Positions 37,105 through 46,581 of a stretch of DNA of 64,000 nucleotides are shown here, one piece after another. This stretch comes from Alphaproteobacteria bacterium. Its GTDB lineage: Bacteria > Pseudomonadota > Alphaproteobacteria > Caulobacterales > Maricaulaceae. Both the position numbers and the translations under genes were made by a program. Numbering within the stretch: the stretch's first letter is position 1; every line of letters begins with the position of its first letter. The notes beneath the pieces are model-generated. The model was not told the origin of the DNA. It searched no databases and saw only the letters and a list, made by a program, of their open reading frames with translations. The stretch lies in NCBI GenBank assembly GCA_024742735.1, contig JANSXV010000003.1, positions 1 to 64,000 on the forward strand. The letters run 5' to 3'.

Positions 37105-37212
37105 GGTCCCACCCCGTTTGCATGGCTGCGTTTCGCGTCGGCCGCGTTAGAATGCCGTGCAGACGCCGGGACGAAAAGCCCGGCGGGACGATTTGCTCAG
37201 GGAGAGACCGCC

Positions 37213-38349
37213 ATGATTCGCCACGCCGCCCTCGCCGCCGGCATGCTTGCGCTCGCTGCGTGCTCGGGTCCGTCCGACCGTTCCGGCGCACCGGCGATCG
37301 ATCCGGCCGGCTATACCGTCGAGGTCGTGGCCGAGGGCCTGTCCTATCCCTGGGACATCGCCTTTCTGCCTGGCGGAGACATTCTCGTCACCGAGCGGTC
37401 CGGCGCCCTGCGCCTGATACGCAACGGGGTTCTGCAGGACGGATCGGTGTCCGGCGTCCCTGAGGTCTTCTTCGAAGGCCAGGGCGGTCTGTTCGAGGTC
37501 GAGCCTGCGCCGGATTACCCGGCGAGCCGCATAGTCTATCTCACCTACGCGCACGGCGATGCCGATGAGAACGCCACTGCCTTGCACCGCGCCCGGTTCG
37601 ATGGCGAACGCCTGGTGGAAGGCGAGACGATCTTCACCGCTGCGCCGCCGCGCGACACCGACGCCCATTATGGCGGACGCATGGCGTTCCTGCCGGACGG
37701 GACCTTCCTTCTGACCCTTGGCGACGGGTTCGAGTACCGCGAACAGGCCCAGCTTCGCTCCAATCACCTGGGAACCATCGTGAGGCTCAACGCCGATGGG
37801 AGCCCGCCCGCCGACAATCCGTTCTTCGACGAGGGCGGCCTGGCCGCTCACGTCTACAGCTACGGCCACCGCAATGTTCAGGGCATCGCGTTTGATGCGC
37901 GGCGCGGGATCATCTGGTCCCATGAGCATGGCCCCCAGGGCGGGGACGAGCTGAACCGGATCGAGGCCGGCGCCAATTATGGCTGGCCGATCGTGACGGA
38001 GGGCGTTGACTATAATGGGGCGCGCATTTCGCCCTTTACCGATCATCAGGCGGAAGGCTTCACCGCCCCGGTTCTGGGCTGGACCCCGTCCATCGCCCCG
38101 TCCGGCTTGATGGCCTATCAAGGCGGCCTGTTCGAGGCATGGACCGGGGATCTGTTCGTCACCGCACTGGCGGGAACAGCGCTTCACCGCATCGAGCTCG
38201 ACGCCTCCGGCGAAGTCGTCGGCGAAAGCCGCATCCTGCTGGAAGGCCGTCCGCGCCTTCGCCAGGTCGCTGAAGGACCGGACGGCGCCCTCTGGGTGCT
38301 GACCGACGAGGCTGAAGGGCGGGTTCTGCGCCTGACGCCCGCCCGTTAA
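37213..38349 (+). CDS. PQQ-dependent aldose sugar dehydrogenase-like lipoprotein
   Basis: 378 aa. A lipobox leader MIRHAALAAGMLALAACSG puts it on the periplasmic side as a lipoprotein. The soluble six-bladed beta-propeller of the GSDH/YliI type follows: SYPWDIAFLPGGDILVTER, GGRMAFLPDGTFLLTLGDG, YSYGHRNVQGIAFD, HEHGPQGGDELN and YGWPIVT. The catalytic His (AHYGG region) and the GHRN-type PQQ and Ca ligands are present. The start is a good ATG after GGGAGAGACC; the frame extends upstream but is not coding-like. Confidence 0.9.
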   Translation: MIRHAALAAGMLALAACSGPSDRSGAPAIDPAGYTVEVVAEGLSYPWDIAFLPGGDILVTERSGALRLIRNGVLQDGSVSGVPEVFFEGQGGLFEVEPAPDYPASRIVYLTYAHGDADENATALHRARFDGERLVEGETIFTAAPPRDTDAHYGGRMAFLPDGTFLLTLGDGFEYREQAQLRSNHLGTIVRLNADGSPPADNPFFDEGGLAAHVYSYGHRNVQGIAFDARRGIIWSHEHGPQGGDELNRIEAGANYGWPIVTEGVDYNGARISPFTDHQAEGFTAPVLGWTPSIAPSGLMAYQGGLFEAWTGDLFVTALAGTALHRIELDASGEVVGESRILLEGRPRLRQVAEGPDGALWVLTDEAEGRVLRLTPAR

Positions 38350-38455
38350 GCGCGGCGGCGACTGGCGTTCCAAAGCTGAAAGGTGTTCACTCTTTTCAGG
38401 ATGACGATTCCGCCGCACGCCATGACGGCGGGACGCACTCTGGGAGGGAAAACAT

Positions 38456-39784
38456 ATGAAGCGCATCGCGCTGGCGCTGCTCGCGCTGATCCTGGTGGCC
38501 GCTTTGGCGGCCGCCGGCTGGTACTACCGGCCCTGGTCGCCCTATTCGCCCGCCTCCATCGCCGCCCTCGACGTGCCGGAGGACTATCCTCAGACTTTCC
38601 AGCGCATGGATGAGATTCTGCCCTGGGCGGCGATCGAGACCTATCAGGTCGACCCGTTCCCCCGCGCCGACGGCTCCCTGCCCCAGACCTATGAATTCGA
38701 AGGCGAGACCCGCGAACTGGAGGACTTCATCACGCGCTCGCAGATGCTCGGCATGACCGTGCTGGTGGACCGCGAGATCGTCGCGCAGGAGTTCCGCCAC
38801 GGCGCCGACGCCGGAACACGCTTCACCTCCTGGTCGGTGGCGAAGTCCTTTGTCGCCACCCTGATCGGCAAGGCTCTGCAGGACGGGCTGATCGAAAGCC
38901 TGGACGACACCGCAGAGACCTATGCCCCCCAGTTCGCCGGCACCGATTACGGCGCGACGAGCCTGCGCCACCTCCTGATGATGAGCGCGGGCATGGACTT
39001 CAACGAAGAATACAGCCCCGAAGCGCCCAGCGATGTGCGCCCGCTCTTCTTCAACGCCTTCATCCTGCGCCGCGATGTCGATCAGATGGTCGGCGAGATC
39101 GCGCGCAACCGCGAGCCAGGCCAGGACCAGCACTATACGAGCCCCAACTCCCACGTCCTGGCCGCTGTCGCGCGCGCCGTCTATGGCGGCAGCCTCGCCG
39201 AGGTGATGAGCGAGCAGCTCTGGACGCCTCTGGGCATGACGCGGCGCGCGACCTGGCTGCAGAACACACCCGGAGAGGACGGGATCGCCATCGGATATTG
39301 CTGCCTTCAGGCCAATAGCGAGGACTATGCCCGCCTGGGTCAGCTCTACCTGCAGGACGGGGTCTGGGACGGCGAGCGCCTCTTGCCAGAGGGCTGGGTC
39401 GATCAGGCCACGATTCCGAACGCGCCCTTCCAGGAGCCCGGCGCCACGCCCTATCCCGGCCGCGGCTACGCCCTGCATTTCTGGGTCCCGGAGGGCTATG
39501 ACGGCGAGTTCTACGCTGCGGGCGTATTCGGGCAATACGTCTGGGTGGACCGCAATCGCGGCGTTGTGATCGCCTGGAACTCCGGCGATGCGGACTGGGC
39601 GTCGAAGAACGCAGAGCAGACCGCCGTGTTCCGCGCCATCGCCGAGCATGTCAGCCCGCGCGCCGAGCGTCTCGCCCGCTTCCTGCAGGGCGTCGAAGCT
39701 GCAATCATGGAGCGCCAGGGGGCGGGACTTGTCCCCGACGACACCGAGGAGGACGCGGGATCGGACACGGAGCCTGGCCGATGA
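38456..39784 (+). CDS. Class C beta-lactamase-fold serine hydrolase, membrane-anchored
   Basis: 442 aa. A membrane helix (residues 4-22) is followed by the serine hydrolase fold with S127-V-A-K130 and a following helix (SFVATLIGKALQDGLIESLDD), then YTSPNSH as the second motif. It is a carboxylesterase or peptidase homologue rather than an antibiotic-resistance enzyme. It heads a four-gene unit; the next gene overlaps by 4 bp (ATGA). Confidence 0.87.
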   Translation: MKRIALALLALILVAALAAAGWYYRPWSPYSPASIAALDVPEDYPQTFQRMDEILPWAAIETYQVDPFPRADGSLPQTYEFEGETRELEDFITRSQMLGMTVLVDREIVAQEFRHGADAGTRFTSWSVAKSFVATLIGKALQDGLIESLDDTAETYAPQFAGTDYGATSLRHLLMMSAGMDFNEEYSPEAPSDVRPLFFNAFILRRDVDQMVGEIARNREPGQDQHYTSPNSHVLAAVARAVYGGSLAEVMSEQLWTPLGMTRRATWLQNTPGEDGIAIGYCCLQANSEDYARLGQLYLQDGVWDGERLLPEGWVDQATIPNAPFQEPGATPYPGRGYALHFWVPEGYDGEFYAAGVFGQYVWVDRNRGVVIAWNSGDADWASKNAEQTAVFRAIAEHVSPRAERLARFLQGVEAAIMERQGAGLVPDDTEEDAGSDTEPGR

Positions 39785-41379
39785 GCGACGTCTTCGACTA
39801 CGTCATCGTCGGCGCGGGCTCGGCCGGCTGCGTGCTCGCTGACCGGCTGAGCGCGGACGGTCGAAGCACGGTCTGCGTGCTGGAGGCCGGCGGCAAGGAC
39901 GAGAAGGTGAACATCAGGACCCCCATGCTCCTGCAGTTCACCATCACCGATCCGTCCATCAACTGGGACTACTGGACCGAGCCCCAGAAGAATCTGAAGG
40001 ACCGCAAGCTCTACTGGCCGCGCGGCAAGACGCTGGGCGGGTCGTCCTCCATCAACGCGATGCACTACATGCGCGGCGCGCTGGAGAATTATGACAGCTG
40101 GCGTGACGACTACGGCTGCGAAGGCTGGAGCGGTCAGGAGGCGCTGGAAGCCTTCAAGCGGGTGGAGAACAACGAGGATCACGGCCTGCCCTGGCACGGC
40201 AAGGGCGGGCCGCTGAACGTCAAGACGATCCGGCCGCTCAACCCGCTCACCGAGATGTATTTCAACGCCTGCCGCGAGCGGCAGATGCCGGAAAACCCCG
40301 ACCATAACGGCGCCAGCCAGGAAGGCTTCGGGCCCTATCAGGTCACCCAGAAAGGCGGCAAGCGCTGCTCGGCCGCCGACGCCTTCCTGAAACCGGCCAT
40401 GCAGCGCCCGAACCTGACCGTCGTCACCGGAGCGCTGTGCCATCGCGTCCTGCTTGAGGACGGCCGCGCAACCGGCGTGCGGGTGGAGGTCGACGGCGAG
40501 GAGAAGGACGTCATCGCCCGCAAGGAGGTGATCCTGTCCGGCGGCGCGCTGAACTCCCCCCACCTCTTGATGCTGTCGGGAATCGGCCCCGCCGATCATC
40601 TGCGTGAGCATGGGATCAGCGTGGAGCACGACCTGCCCGGCGTCGGCGAGAACATGCAGGACCATCTGGACATCATGGCCCGCGCGCGGACCTCGAAGCC
40701 GACCTCTATCGGCTATTCCCTGCGGAAATTCCCCGCGACAGCCCGGGACGTCTTGCAGTGGATGTTCACCGGATCGGGCGCCTTCACAGTCAATCCGGTT
40801 CAGGGCTGCGGGTTCGCCAGATCCAGCGTCGCCGGCGACCTGCCGGACCTGCAGCTGGTCTTCATCCCGGCGCTCGCCAGCCCCCACGGGCGCGAGACCC
40901 TGACCGGCCACGGCATGAGCCTTCACATCTGCCATCTGTACCCGAAAAGCCGGGGCCGGCTGACGCTGAAAAGCGCCGATCCTCGCGACCACATCGTGAT
41001 CGATCCCAACTATCTTGATCACGAGGAAGATGTGACGGCCATGACCGACGCGCTGGAAATGGCGAGCGATATCCTGCGGTCCAGCGCCTTTGACGGCGAG
41101 TACAAGTATCACGACCTGCCCTGGGTTCCCTCGGCCAGCCGGTCGGAACTGGAAGACGACATGCGCGCCCGGGCCGAGACGCTCTACCACCCCACCTCCA
41201 CCTGCGCGATGGGGACCGGCGAGCTCGCCGTCACCGATCCGCAATGCCGCGTGCGCGGACTTGAAGGCCTGCGCGTGGTGGACGCCTCGGTCATGCCCGC
41301 CGTACCGGGCGGCAACACCAATGCGCCGACCATCATGGTCGCCACGCGCGCAGCTGATATGATCCTGGCCTCGCAGTAG
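39781..41379 (+). CDS. GMC-family FAD-dependent alcohol dehydrogenase
   Basis: 532 aa, normal length. FAD fold FDYVIVGAGSAGCVLADRL near the N-terminus; PRGKTLGGSSSINAMHYMRG is GMC signature 1; GGALNSPHLLMLSGIGP is signature 2. The C-terminal HPTSTCAMGT and the NAPT sequence carry the catalytic His and Asn. It resembles choline dehydrogenase and AlkJ-type enzymes, which oxidise alcohols and pass electrons to the respiratory chain. With the following aldehyde dehydrogenase it would take an alcohol to the acid. Confidence 0.93.
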   Translation: MSDVFDYVIVGAGSAGCVLADRLSADGRSTVCVLEAGGKDEKVNIRTPMLLQFTITDPSINWDYWTEPQKNLKDRKLYWPRGKTLGGSSSINAMHYMRGALENYDSWRDDYGCEGWSGQEALEAFKRVENNEDHGLPWHGKGGPLNVKTIRPLNPLTEMYFNACRERQMPENPDHNGASQEGFGPYQVTQKGGKRCSAADAFLKPAMQRPNLTVVTGALCHRVLLEDGRATGVRVEVDGEEKDVIARKEVILSGGALNSPHLLMLSGIGPADHLREHGISVEHDLPGVGENMQDHLDIMARARTSKPTSIGYSLRKFPATARDVLQWMFTGSGAFTVNPVQGCGFARSSVAGDLPDLQLVFIPALASPHGRETLTGHGMSLHICHLYPKSRGRLTLKSADPRDHIVIDPNYLDHEEDVTAMTDALEMASDILRSSAFDGEYKYHDLPWVPSASRSELEDDMRARAETLYHPTSTCAMGTGELAVTDPQCRVRGLEGLRVVDASVMPAVPGGNTNAPTIMVATRAADMILASQ

Positions 41380-41392
41380 AAGAGATCCGCCC

Positions 41393-42829
41393 ATGACCGC
41401 CGAAACCGTCAGCGCCGACCCTGCAACCAAGCCCAGCCGGCTGGACGCGATCTTCAAACGCCAGAAAGCCGCTTTCGAGGCTGAGCGCCATCGCCGCCTG
41501 GAAGACCGCAAGGCGGATCTGAAGAAGATCGAGGACATGGTGAAAGCGCGCGGCGAGGCGTTCGCGGCCGCGATCGATGCCGATTTCGGCCGGCGTTCAG
41601 CCGCCGAGACCGCCATCGCCGAGGCCGGCTTCACCATCGCCACGGCCAAGCACTCCCGCCAGCATCTGGAGCGCTGGGCGGCGCCGAAAAAGAAGCCCGT
41701 GCCCATGACCATGGCGCCGGGGAACGCCTATGTCCGCCGCGAGCCCAAGGGCGTCGTGGGCATCGTCGCGCCGTGGAACTACCCCATGCAGCTGGCCCTG
41801 GCGCCGCTCGTGGCCGCTCTGGCGGCGGGCTGCCGGGTGATGATCAAGCCGAGCGAATTCACCCCGCGCACCGGCGAGCTGCTGAAGGAAGCCCTTGGCG
41901 AGTTGTTCAGCGAAGATCATGTGGCGGTGATCGAAGGCGGACCGGATGTGGCCGAAGCCTTTTGCGCCCTGCCGTTCGATCATCTGTTCTACACCGGCTC
42001 CACCCATGTGGGCCGGCTCGTCGCCAGGGCGGCGGCGGAAAACCTGACGCCGGTCACGCTGGAGCTGGGCGGCAAGTCGCCCACGGTCATCGCGCCGGAC
42101 TTTGATGTCGCTGAAGCCGCCAAGACCATCGCCTGGGGCAAGTTCCTCAACGCCGGACAGACCTGCGTCGCGCCGGACTATGTTCTGGCGCCCCGCGGCT
42201 CGCAGCAGAAGTTCGCTGAAGCCGTGATCGAGGAAGCCGGGCGCATGTGGCCGGACGTCGCCGAGAACGGCGACTACACCGCGATCGTCTCGGAAAAGCA
42301 CCATGCGCGCCTGAGCGCGATGGTCGAGGAAGCGAAATCGGCTGGCGCCACCGTGCTGCAGGCGCCGTTCGACAAGGCCAGGGCCGGCAACACCCGAATC
42401 TTCCCGCCCACGGTGGTCGTGGACCCGCCTCTGGAAATCAAGTTGATGACCGAGGAGATTTTCGGACCGGTCCTGCCGGTGCTTGGCCATGACGGCATGA
42501 GCGAGGCGGCCCGCTTCGTGAACGAGCGCGACCGGCCGCTGGCGCTGTATGTCTATTCAAAGAACAAGCAGACGGCCCGGCGCTTCCTGGCGCGCACGAT
42601 CTCCGGCGGCGCAGCGGTCAACACGCCCATGCTGCACCTGTCGGTGGAGGACCTGCCCTTCGGCGGGGTCGGCGCCTCGGGCCAGGGCGCCTATCACGGC
42701 GAGTACGGCTTTTTGACCTTCACCCATGAGCGCGCCGTGTTCGAGACGCCGGCCTGGCATCCCAGCCGCCTCATCGCGCCGCCCTACGGCAAGGTCTTTG
42801 AATTCTTCAAGAAGCTGCAGACCGGCTGA
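41393..42829 (+). CDS. Coniferyl-type aldehyde dehydrogenase
   Basis: 478 aa. NAD site GSTHVGRLV, LELGGKSPTVIAPDFD with the catalytic Glu, and NAGQTCVAPDYVL with the catalytic Cys. VGIVAPWNYPMQLALAP is typical of the class 3/coniferyl aldehyde group, as is the C-terminal FGGVGASGQGAYHGEYGF and hydrophobic tail. It lies 13 bp after the GMC gene and works with it: alcohol to aldehyde to acid. Substrate unknown. Confidence 0.93.
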   Translation: MTAETVSADPATKPSRLDAIFKRQKAAFEAERHRRLEDRKADLKKIEDMVKARGEAFAAAIDADFGRRSAAETAIAEAGFTIATAKHSRQHLERWAAPKKKPVPMTMAPGNAYVRREPKGVVGIVAPWNYPMQLALAPLVAALAAGCRVMIKPSEFTPRTGELLKEALGELFSEDHVAVIEGGPDVAEAFCALPFDHLFYTGSTHVGRLVARAAAENLTPVTLELGGKSPTVIAPDFDVAEAAKTIAWGKFLNAGQTCVAPDYVLAPRGSQQKFAEAVIEEAGRMWPDVAENGDYTAIVSEKHHARLSAMVEEAKSAGATVLQAPFDKARAGNTRIFPPTVVVDPPLEIKLMTEEIFGPVLPVLGHDGMSEAARFVNERDRPLALYVYSKNKQTARRFLARTISGGAAVNTPMLHLSVEDLPFGGVGASGQGAYHGEYGFLTFTHERAVFETPAWHPSRLIAPPYGKVFEFFKKLQTG

Positions 42830-42852
42830 TCGCTGGATATTGAGGGGCTGAC

Positions 42853-45162
42853 ATGATGGGTTGGGTTCTGCGCGCCGCCGGTGCGCTGCTGGTGCTGGTG
42901 CTGGTCGCCGTCATCGCGGTTTCCGGCTGGCTGATCGAACGGTTTCACGCCTCAAAGCCGGTGGAGACTGGAACGGTCAGCCTGAGCTCGGCGCCGGCTC
43001 CGGCCCGGGTGGTGCGCGACGCAAACGGCGTGGCTCACATTTTCGGCGAAACCGATGCGGCGGTGTTCTACGCGCTGGGCTTCACCCACGCGTCCGAGCG
43101 CTTCTTCCAGATGGACCTGGTGCGCCGCTATATCCGTGGCGAGCTGGCCGACCTGTTCGGCTCGGACTATGTGCGCATCGACGCGCGCACGCGGACTCTG
43201 GGCTATGCACGCCTGGCCGCGACGCTTGAAGCCGATATGAGCGATGAGACCCGGGCGGCGGTGGAGGCCTATGTCGCCGGGATCAACGCCCGGCTTGAGC
43301 AAGGCCCGGTCGCGCCGGAATACGCCGTGCTGCGCCGCAGCCCGCGCCCTTGGACGATCACGGACTCAGCGGCCGTCATGATCTCCTTCGCCGACGACCT
43401 GGCCGCCGGGGCCGGCGAGGATGTGGAGCACGCGCGTCTGCGCGATATTCTCTCCGAGGCGCAGCGCGAAGTCTTCATGGCGCCCTTCCCCGACTGGGCC
43501 CCGACGACGCTGAAGGACGTCGATGTTCGCGCCGCCCGGTCCGGCGTGGAGGTGGAGTCGCTCGCCCCGCCGCCCGCCGCCCAGCCGGACAATCTCCCGG
43601 GCTCCAACGCCTGGATCGTCAACGGTCTTCGCTCTGAAACCGGCCGGCCCTTGCTGGCGAACGATCCTCATCTGGGCCTCTCCACGCCCTCCATCTGGTA
43701 TTTCGCCCGCCTGAACCTGTCTTCAGGTCCGGTGATCGGCGTCACAGCGCCGGGCGCGCCCTTCGTTCTTCTAGGCCGCAACGCCCATGGCGCCTGGGGC
43801 TTCACCAATACAGGCTTCGATGTGATCGACCTTGTCGAGCGCGATCCAGACGCGGTGGAGCTGACCGAGCGTACCGAGAGGATCTCCATCAACGGCGGAC
43901 GACGGACTGAAATGATCACGGTGCGCGAGACCGCTGAAGGTCCGGTGATGGACCGGCGCTGGTTCGACCTGTCCGCCTTCAGCCCTGACCAGCTGGTCGT
44001 GCGCCGCTCCACCCTGACCGAGCCGGGCAATCGCGGCGCGGATGCAGCCTACGCCATCATGCTGTCCACAGGCTGGGAGAGCTTCGTGGAGGCCGGACGC
44101 GGCTACACCGTGCCCATGCAGAACCAGCACTATGCCGGCGTCGACGGGACGATCGGCTACACCACCGCGGGACTGCTGCCCATCCGCGACCCTGAGACCG
44201 GCGACTGGACCGGCTTCGTCCCTTATGAAGAGCTTCCCCGAGTGCGCAATCCGCAGGGCGGCTTCATCGCGTCAGGCAATAATCTGGTCGCTGGCGAGGC
44301 CTATCCCTATCCGCTGCCTGGCTCCTACGGCGTCTACCGCGCTCCGCGCATTGAAGCGATGATCGAAGCGCGAGAGCGTCACTCGGTGGACAGCTTCATG
44401 GCCATGCAGATGGATGTGCGCAGCGAGCTGGTCGCGCGAATCCTGCCCGCGCTTCTCGGCGCGGAACCGGAGAGCCAGCTGGGCGCGGAGGCGCTGGCCC
44501 GGCTTGAGCAATGGGACGGCGATTTGAGCGCGGAAGGTCCCGAAGGCCTGATCGTGTCGGCCTGGCTGCGCGTTCTGACCGGGGCGATCTGGAATGACGA
44601 GCTGGGAACCGCTGCACCGGCCTTCAACCAGCCGCGCCGGGCCTTTCTGGAACGGGTGTTGATGGGCGATGCATCAGCCTGGTGTGATGATGTGCGCACC
44701 GAAGGGGTGGAGACTTGCGCCATCACAGCCGGGCTTGCGCTGGACGCGGCCATGGCCGAGACCGCCAGGGCCGCAGGCCGGAACATCGACGCCTGGCGCT
44801 GGGGCGAGGTGCACCAGGCTGATTTCGATCACCCGCTTGGCGATATCCCGATCCTCGGCGCCATGTTCGAAAACCGCGTCCAGGTCCCCGGTGATGGATC
44901 AACGGTGAACGTCGCCCATTTCAGCTACGCCTCCGGCAGCTATGACGTGGTGCACGCCGCCTCCATGCGGGCGATCTATGATCTCTCCGATCTCAACAAC
45001 TCGCGCTTCATGCATGCGCCGGGACAGAGCGGACACCCGCTCTCGCCCCACCACGGCGACCTGGCCGAACGCTGGGCCGGCGGGGAGTATTTCCAGATCC
45101 GCGACGACTGGAGCTGGGAAAGCCCGCCGGCAGGCGCGCGGGTGCTGACCCTCACTCCGTGA
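42853..45162 (+). CDS. Penicillin acylase-family N-terminal nucleophile hydrolase
   Basis: 769 aa precursor. A membrane helix at residues about 8-27, then the alpha region (ARVVRDANGVAHIFGETDAA). The maturation site LPGSNAWIVNG gives the beta-chain nucleophile Ser251 after autocleavage at Gly250-Ser251. NDPHL and GSNAW are family marks. Members hydrolyse amide bonds, including beta-lactam side chains and acyl-homoserine lactones. Anchored in the periplasm. It follows the ALDH gene by 23 bp, closing the operon. Confidence 0.92.
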   Translation: MMGWVLRAAGALLVLVLVAVIAVSGWLIERFHASKPVETGTVSLSSAPAPARVVRDANGVAHIFGETDAAVFYALGFTHASERFFQMDLVRRYIRGELADLFGSDYVRIDARTRTLGYARLAATLEADMSDETRAAVEAYVAGINARLEQGPVAPEYAVLRRSPRPWTITDSAAVMISFADDLAAGAGEDVEHARLRDILSEAQREVFMAPFPDWAPTTLKDVDVRAARSGVEVESLAPPPAAQPDNLPGSNAWIVNGLRSETGRPLLANDPHLGLSTPSIWYFARLNLSSGPVIGVTAPGAPFVLLGRNAHGAWGFTNTGFDVIDLVERDPDAVELTERTERISINGGRRTEMITVRETAEGPVMDRRWFDLSAFSPDQLVVRRSTLTEPGNRGADAAYAIMLSTGWESFVEAGRGYTVPMQNQHYAGVDGTIGYTTAGLLPIRDPETGDWTGFVPYEELPRVRNPQGGFIASGNNLVAGEAYPYPLPGSYGVYRAPRIEAMIEARERHSVDSFMAMQMDVRSELVARILPALLGAEPESQLGAEALARLEQWDGDLSAEGPEGLIVSAWLRVLTGAIWNDELGTAAPAFNQPRRAFLERVLMGDASAWCDDVRTEGVETCAITAGLALDAAMAETARAAGRNIDAWRWGEVHQADFDHPLGDIPILGAMFENRVQVPGDGSTVNVAHFSYASGSYDVVHAASMRAIYDLSDLNNSRFMHAPGQSGHPLSPHHGDLAERWAGGEYFQIRDDWSWESPPAGARVLTLTP

Positions 45163-45169
45163 TCAGCAG

Positions 45170-45499
45170 TCAGAAGCCGTAGAAAAGAAAGTCCAGCGCC
45201 TCGGTGACGGTGTCCCGGTGGCCCGCTTCGATGTTGGCGATGACCGGGCCGAGCTGCGTTTTCGGCATGCCGGCGAGGTCTGTGGTCATTAGCACGTAGG
45301 CCTCGCGCTCGATGGTGATCATGGGCTTCAGACGCGGCAGGTGCTGGTCCGACATCCCGTCAGGCGCCGCAAGCAGCGGGATCACGACCCGGCTCGACAG
45401 GTCGACAATCAGATCCGATTGAACATCGACAACCAGAGGCGCGCGGCGAAGGCCGGTCCGGTGAACATCAAACCGCGCCGCTAGTCGTCGCGCGCCCAT
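45170..45499 (-). CDS. ccdB: CcdB-type toxin
   Basis: 109 aa. RFDVHRTG at the start, then LVVDVQSDLIVDLSSRVVIPL and the C-terminal LDFLFYGF are recognisable CcdB (gyrase poison) features; the tail residues interact with GyrA in known CcdB. Start ATG 45499 overlaps the antitoxin gene by 19 bp, giving the usual coupled pair. Confidence 0.93.
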   Translation of the reverse strand: MGARRLAARFDVHRTGLRRAPLVVDVQSDLIVDLSSRVVIPLLAAPDGMSDQHLPRLKPMITIEREAYVLMTTDLAGMPKTQLGPVIANIEAGHRDTVTEALDFLFYGF

Positions 45500-45729
45500 T
45501 CTGGGGTGTAGAACATGCCCTCTCGCTCAATACGCTGATTATGGGCCCGGATCGCTTCGCGGTTCTCCTCAAGCCAGGCCTGTTCACGCGCCTTCTTCAC
45601 AGCCGCCGCGATTCCGGCCTCGGCAGCTTGAGACGCGTTGATGGACAGGGCGCGGGCGCTGTCCATCACATCCTCTCGGATCGTCAAACTGACCCGACAA
45701 CGCTTTAGCGGAACGCGATCATCCGGCAT
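45481..45729 (-). CDS. ccdA: CcdA-type antitoxin
   Basis: 82 aa. A ribbon-helix-helix N-terminus (RVPLKRCRVSLTIREDVMDSARAL) for operator binding, and a C-terminal toxin-wrapping tail with NREAIRAHNQRIEREGMF. AAAGAGGAGG precedes ATG 45729. The operator lies just upstream at 45746-45778. Confidence 0.93.
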   Translation of the reverse strand: MPDDRVPLKRCRVSLTIREDVMDSARALSINASQAAEAGIAAAVKKAREQAWLEENREAIRAHNQRIEREGMFYTPEWARDD

Positions 45730-45745
45730 GACGGCCTCCTCTTTA

Positions 45746-45778
45746 ATACGTATGGAGTATACGCATAACTCATACGCA
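45746..45778. promoter_or_regulatory. Three-copy 13-bp repeat operator of ccdAB
   Basis: Direct repeats ATACGTA (45746), ATACGCA (45759) and ATACGCA (45772) at exact 13-bp spacing. The middle copies also give the inverted CGTAT/ATACG pair with a 5-nt spacer. They overlap the likely -10 (TATACT on the - strand) and end 17 bp from the start codon, so CcdA with CcdB should repress here. Confidence 0.68.
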
Positions 45779-45795
45779 GGTCGATGCGTACGGCC

Positions 45796-46581
45796 TCAGC
45801 CCTTGATCGCGATCACGCCGGCCTGGCCGCCGAATTCGCCGGGGTGGCCGTCCCGTCCGGCGCGGCGGGAGGAGAAGAAGCGCGCCTCATCTTCGAAAGT
45901 GCAGAGCTCAATCCGGGCGATGGAAGCGACGCCGGCGCGCTCCAGCTGACGACGGCAAGCCTCAGCCACGTCCAGCCCCGCACCGCCCTCGCTGTCTCTG
46001 GGACCGATCAGGCGGTCATCCAGCGCGCCGAACAGCGCCTCGAACTGGTCCAGAACTTCCGGACCGACGCGATAGTTCGCTCTGGAGATGGCCGGACCGA
46101 TGGCGGCGTGGACGGTCTTTGGGCCAGTTCCATAGGCGCCGGCCATGGCCAGCAGCGTCTTGGGGACGATCTCGGCGACCGCGCCGCGCCAGCCGGCATG
46201 GATCGCGGCCACCGCCGGGCGGACCGGATCAAACAAGAGAACCGGCGTGCAGTCCGCCGTCTGGGCGCACAGGCCGAGGCCTGGCCGGTCGGTCATCAGC
46301 GCATCGCCCTCACCCGCCGACCAGCGCCCATGGGGTTCTTCATCCACCTTCAGGACCACATCGCCATGGACCTGGTTGGCGAAGACCAGCTTCACCCCGC
46401 CAAGCGCCTCGCGCACCCGGCTCCGGTTCTCGGCGACCGCCGCCTTGTCGTCTCCGCGCGACCAGGACAGGTTCAGGCTTTCGAACGATCCCTCGCTGAC
46501 CCCGCCTTTGCGCGTGGTGAAGGCATGGACGATGCGATCATCGCCGAAACCGTCTGCGGTCAGAAGCTCAAGATCGCTCAT
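45796..46581 (-). CDS. pgeF: Peptidoglycan editing factor (laccase-domain)
   Basis: 261 aa. LVFANQVHGDVV carries a zinc His, QTADCTPVLLFD the conserved Cys, and HAGWRGAV the next His; the protein also has IGPAISRANYRVG. PgeF removes non-L-Ala amino acids misplaced in peptidoglycan precursors. The overlap with selO's stop (4 bp) is conserved in alphaproteobacteria as a pair. Confidence 0.94.
   Translation of the reverse strand: MSDLELLTADGFGDDRIVHAFTTRKGGVSEGSFESLNLSWSRGDDKAAVAENRSRVREALGGVKLVFANQVHGDVVLKVDEEPHGRWSAGEGDALMTDRPGLGLCAQTADCTPVLLFDPVRPAVAAIHAGWRGAVAEIVPKTLLAMAGAYGTGPKTVHAAIGPAISRANYRVGPEVLDQFEALFGALDDRLIGPRDSEGGAGLDVAEACRRQLERAGVASIARIELCTFEDEARFFSSRRAGRDGHPGEFGGQAGVIAIKG

Noticed and set aside
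39511-41712. 733-codon antisense frame across the GMC gene
   Set aside because: Crosses three real genes; no recognisable domain.
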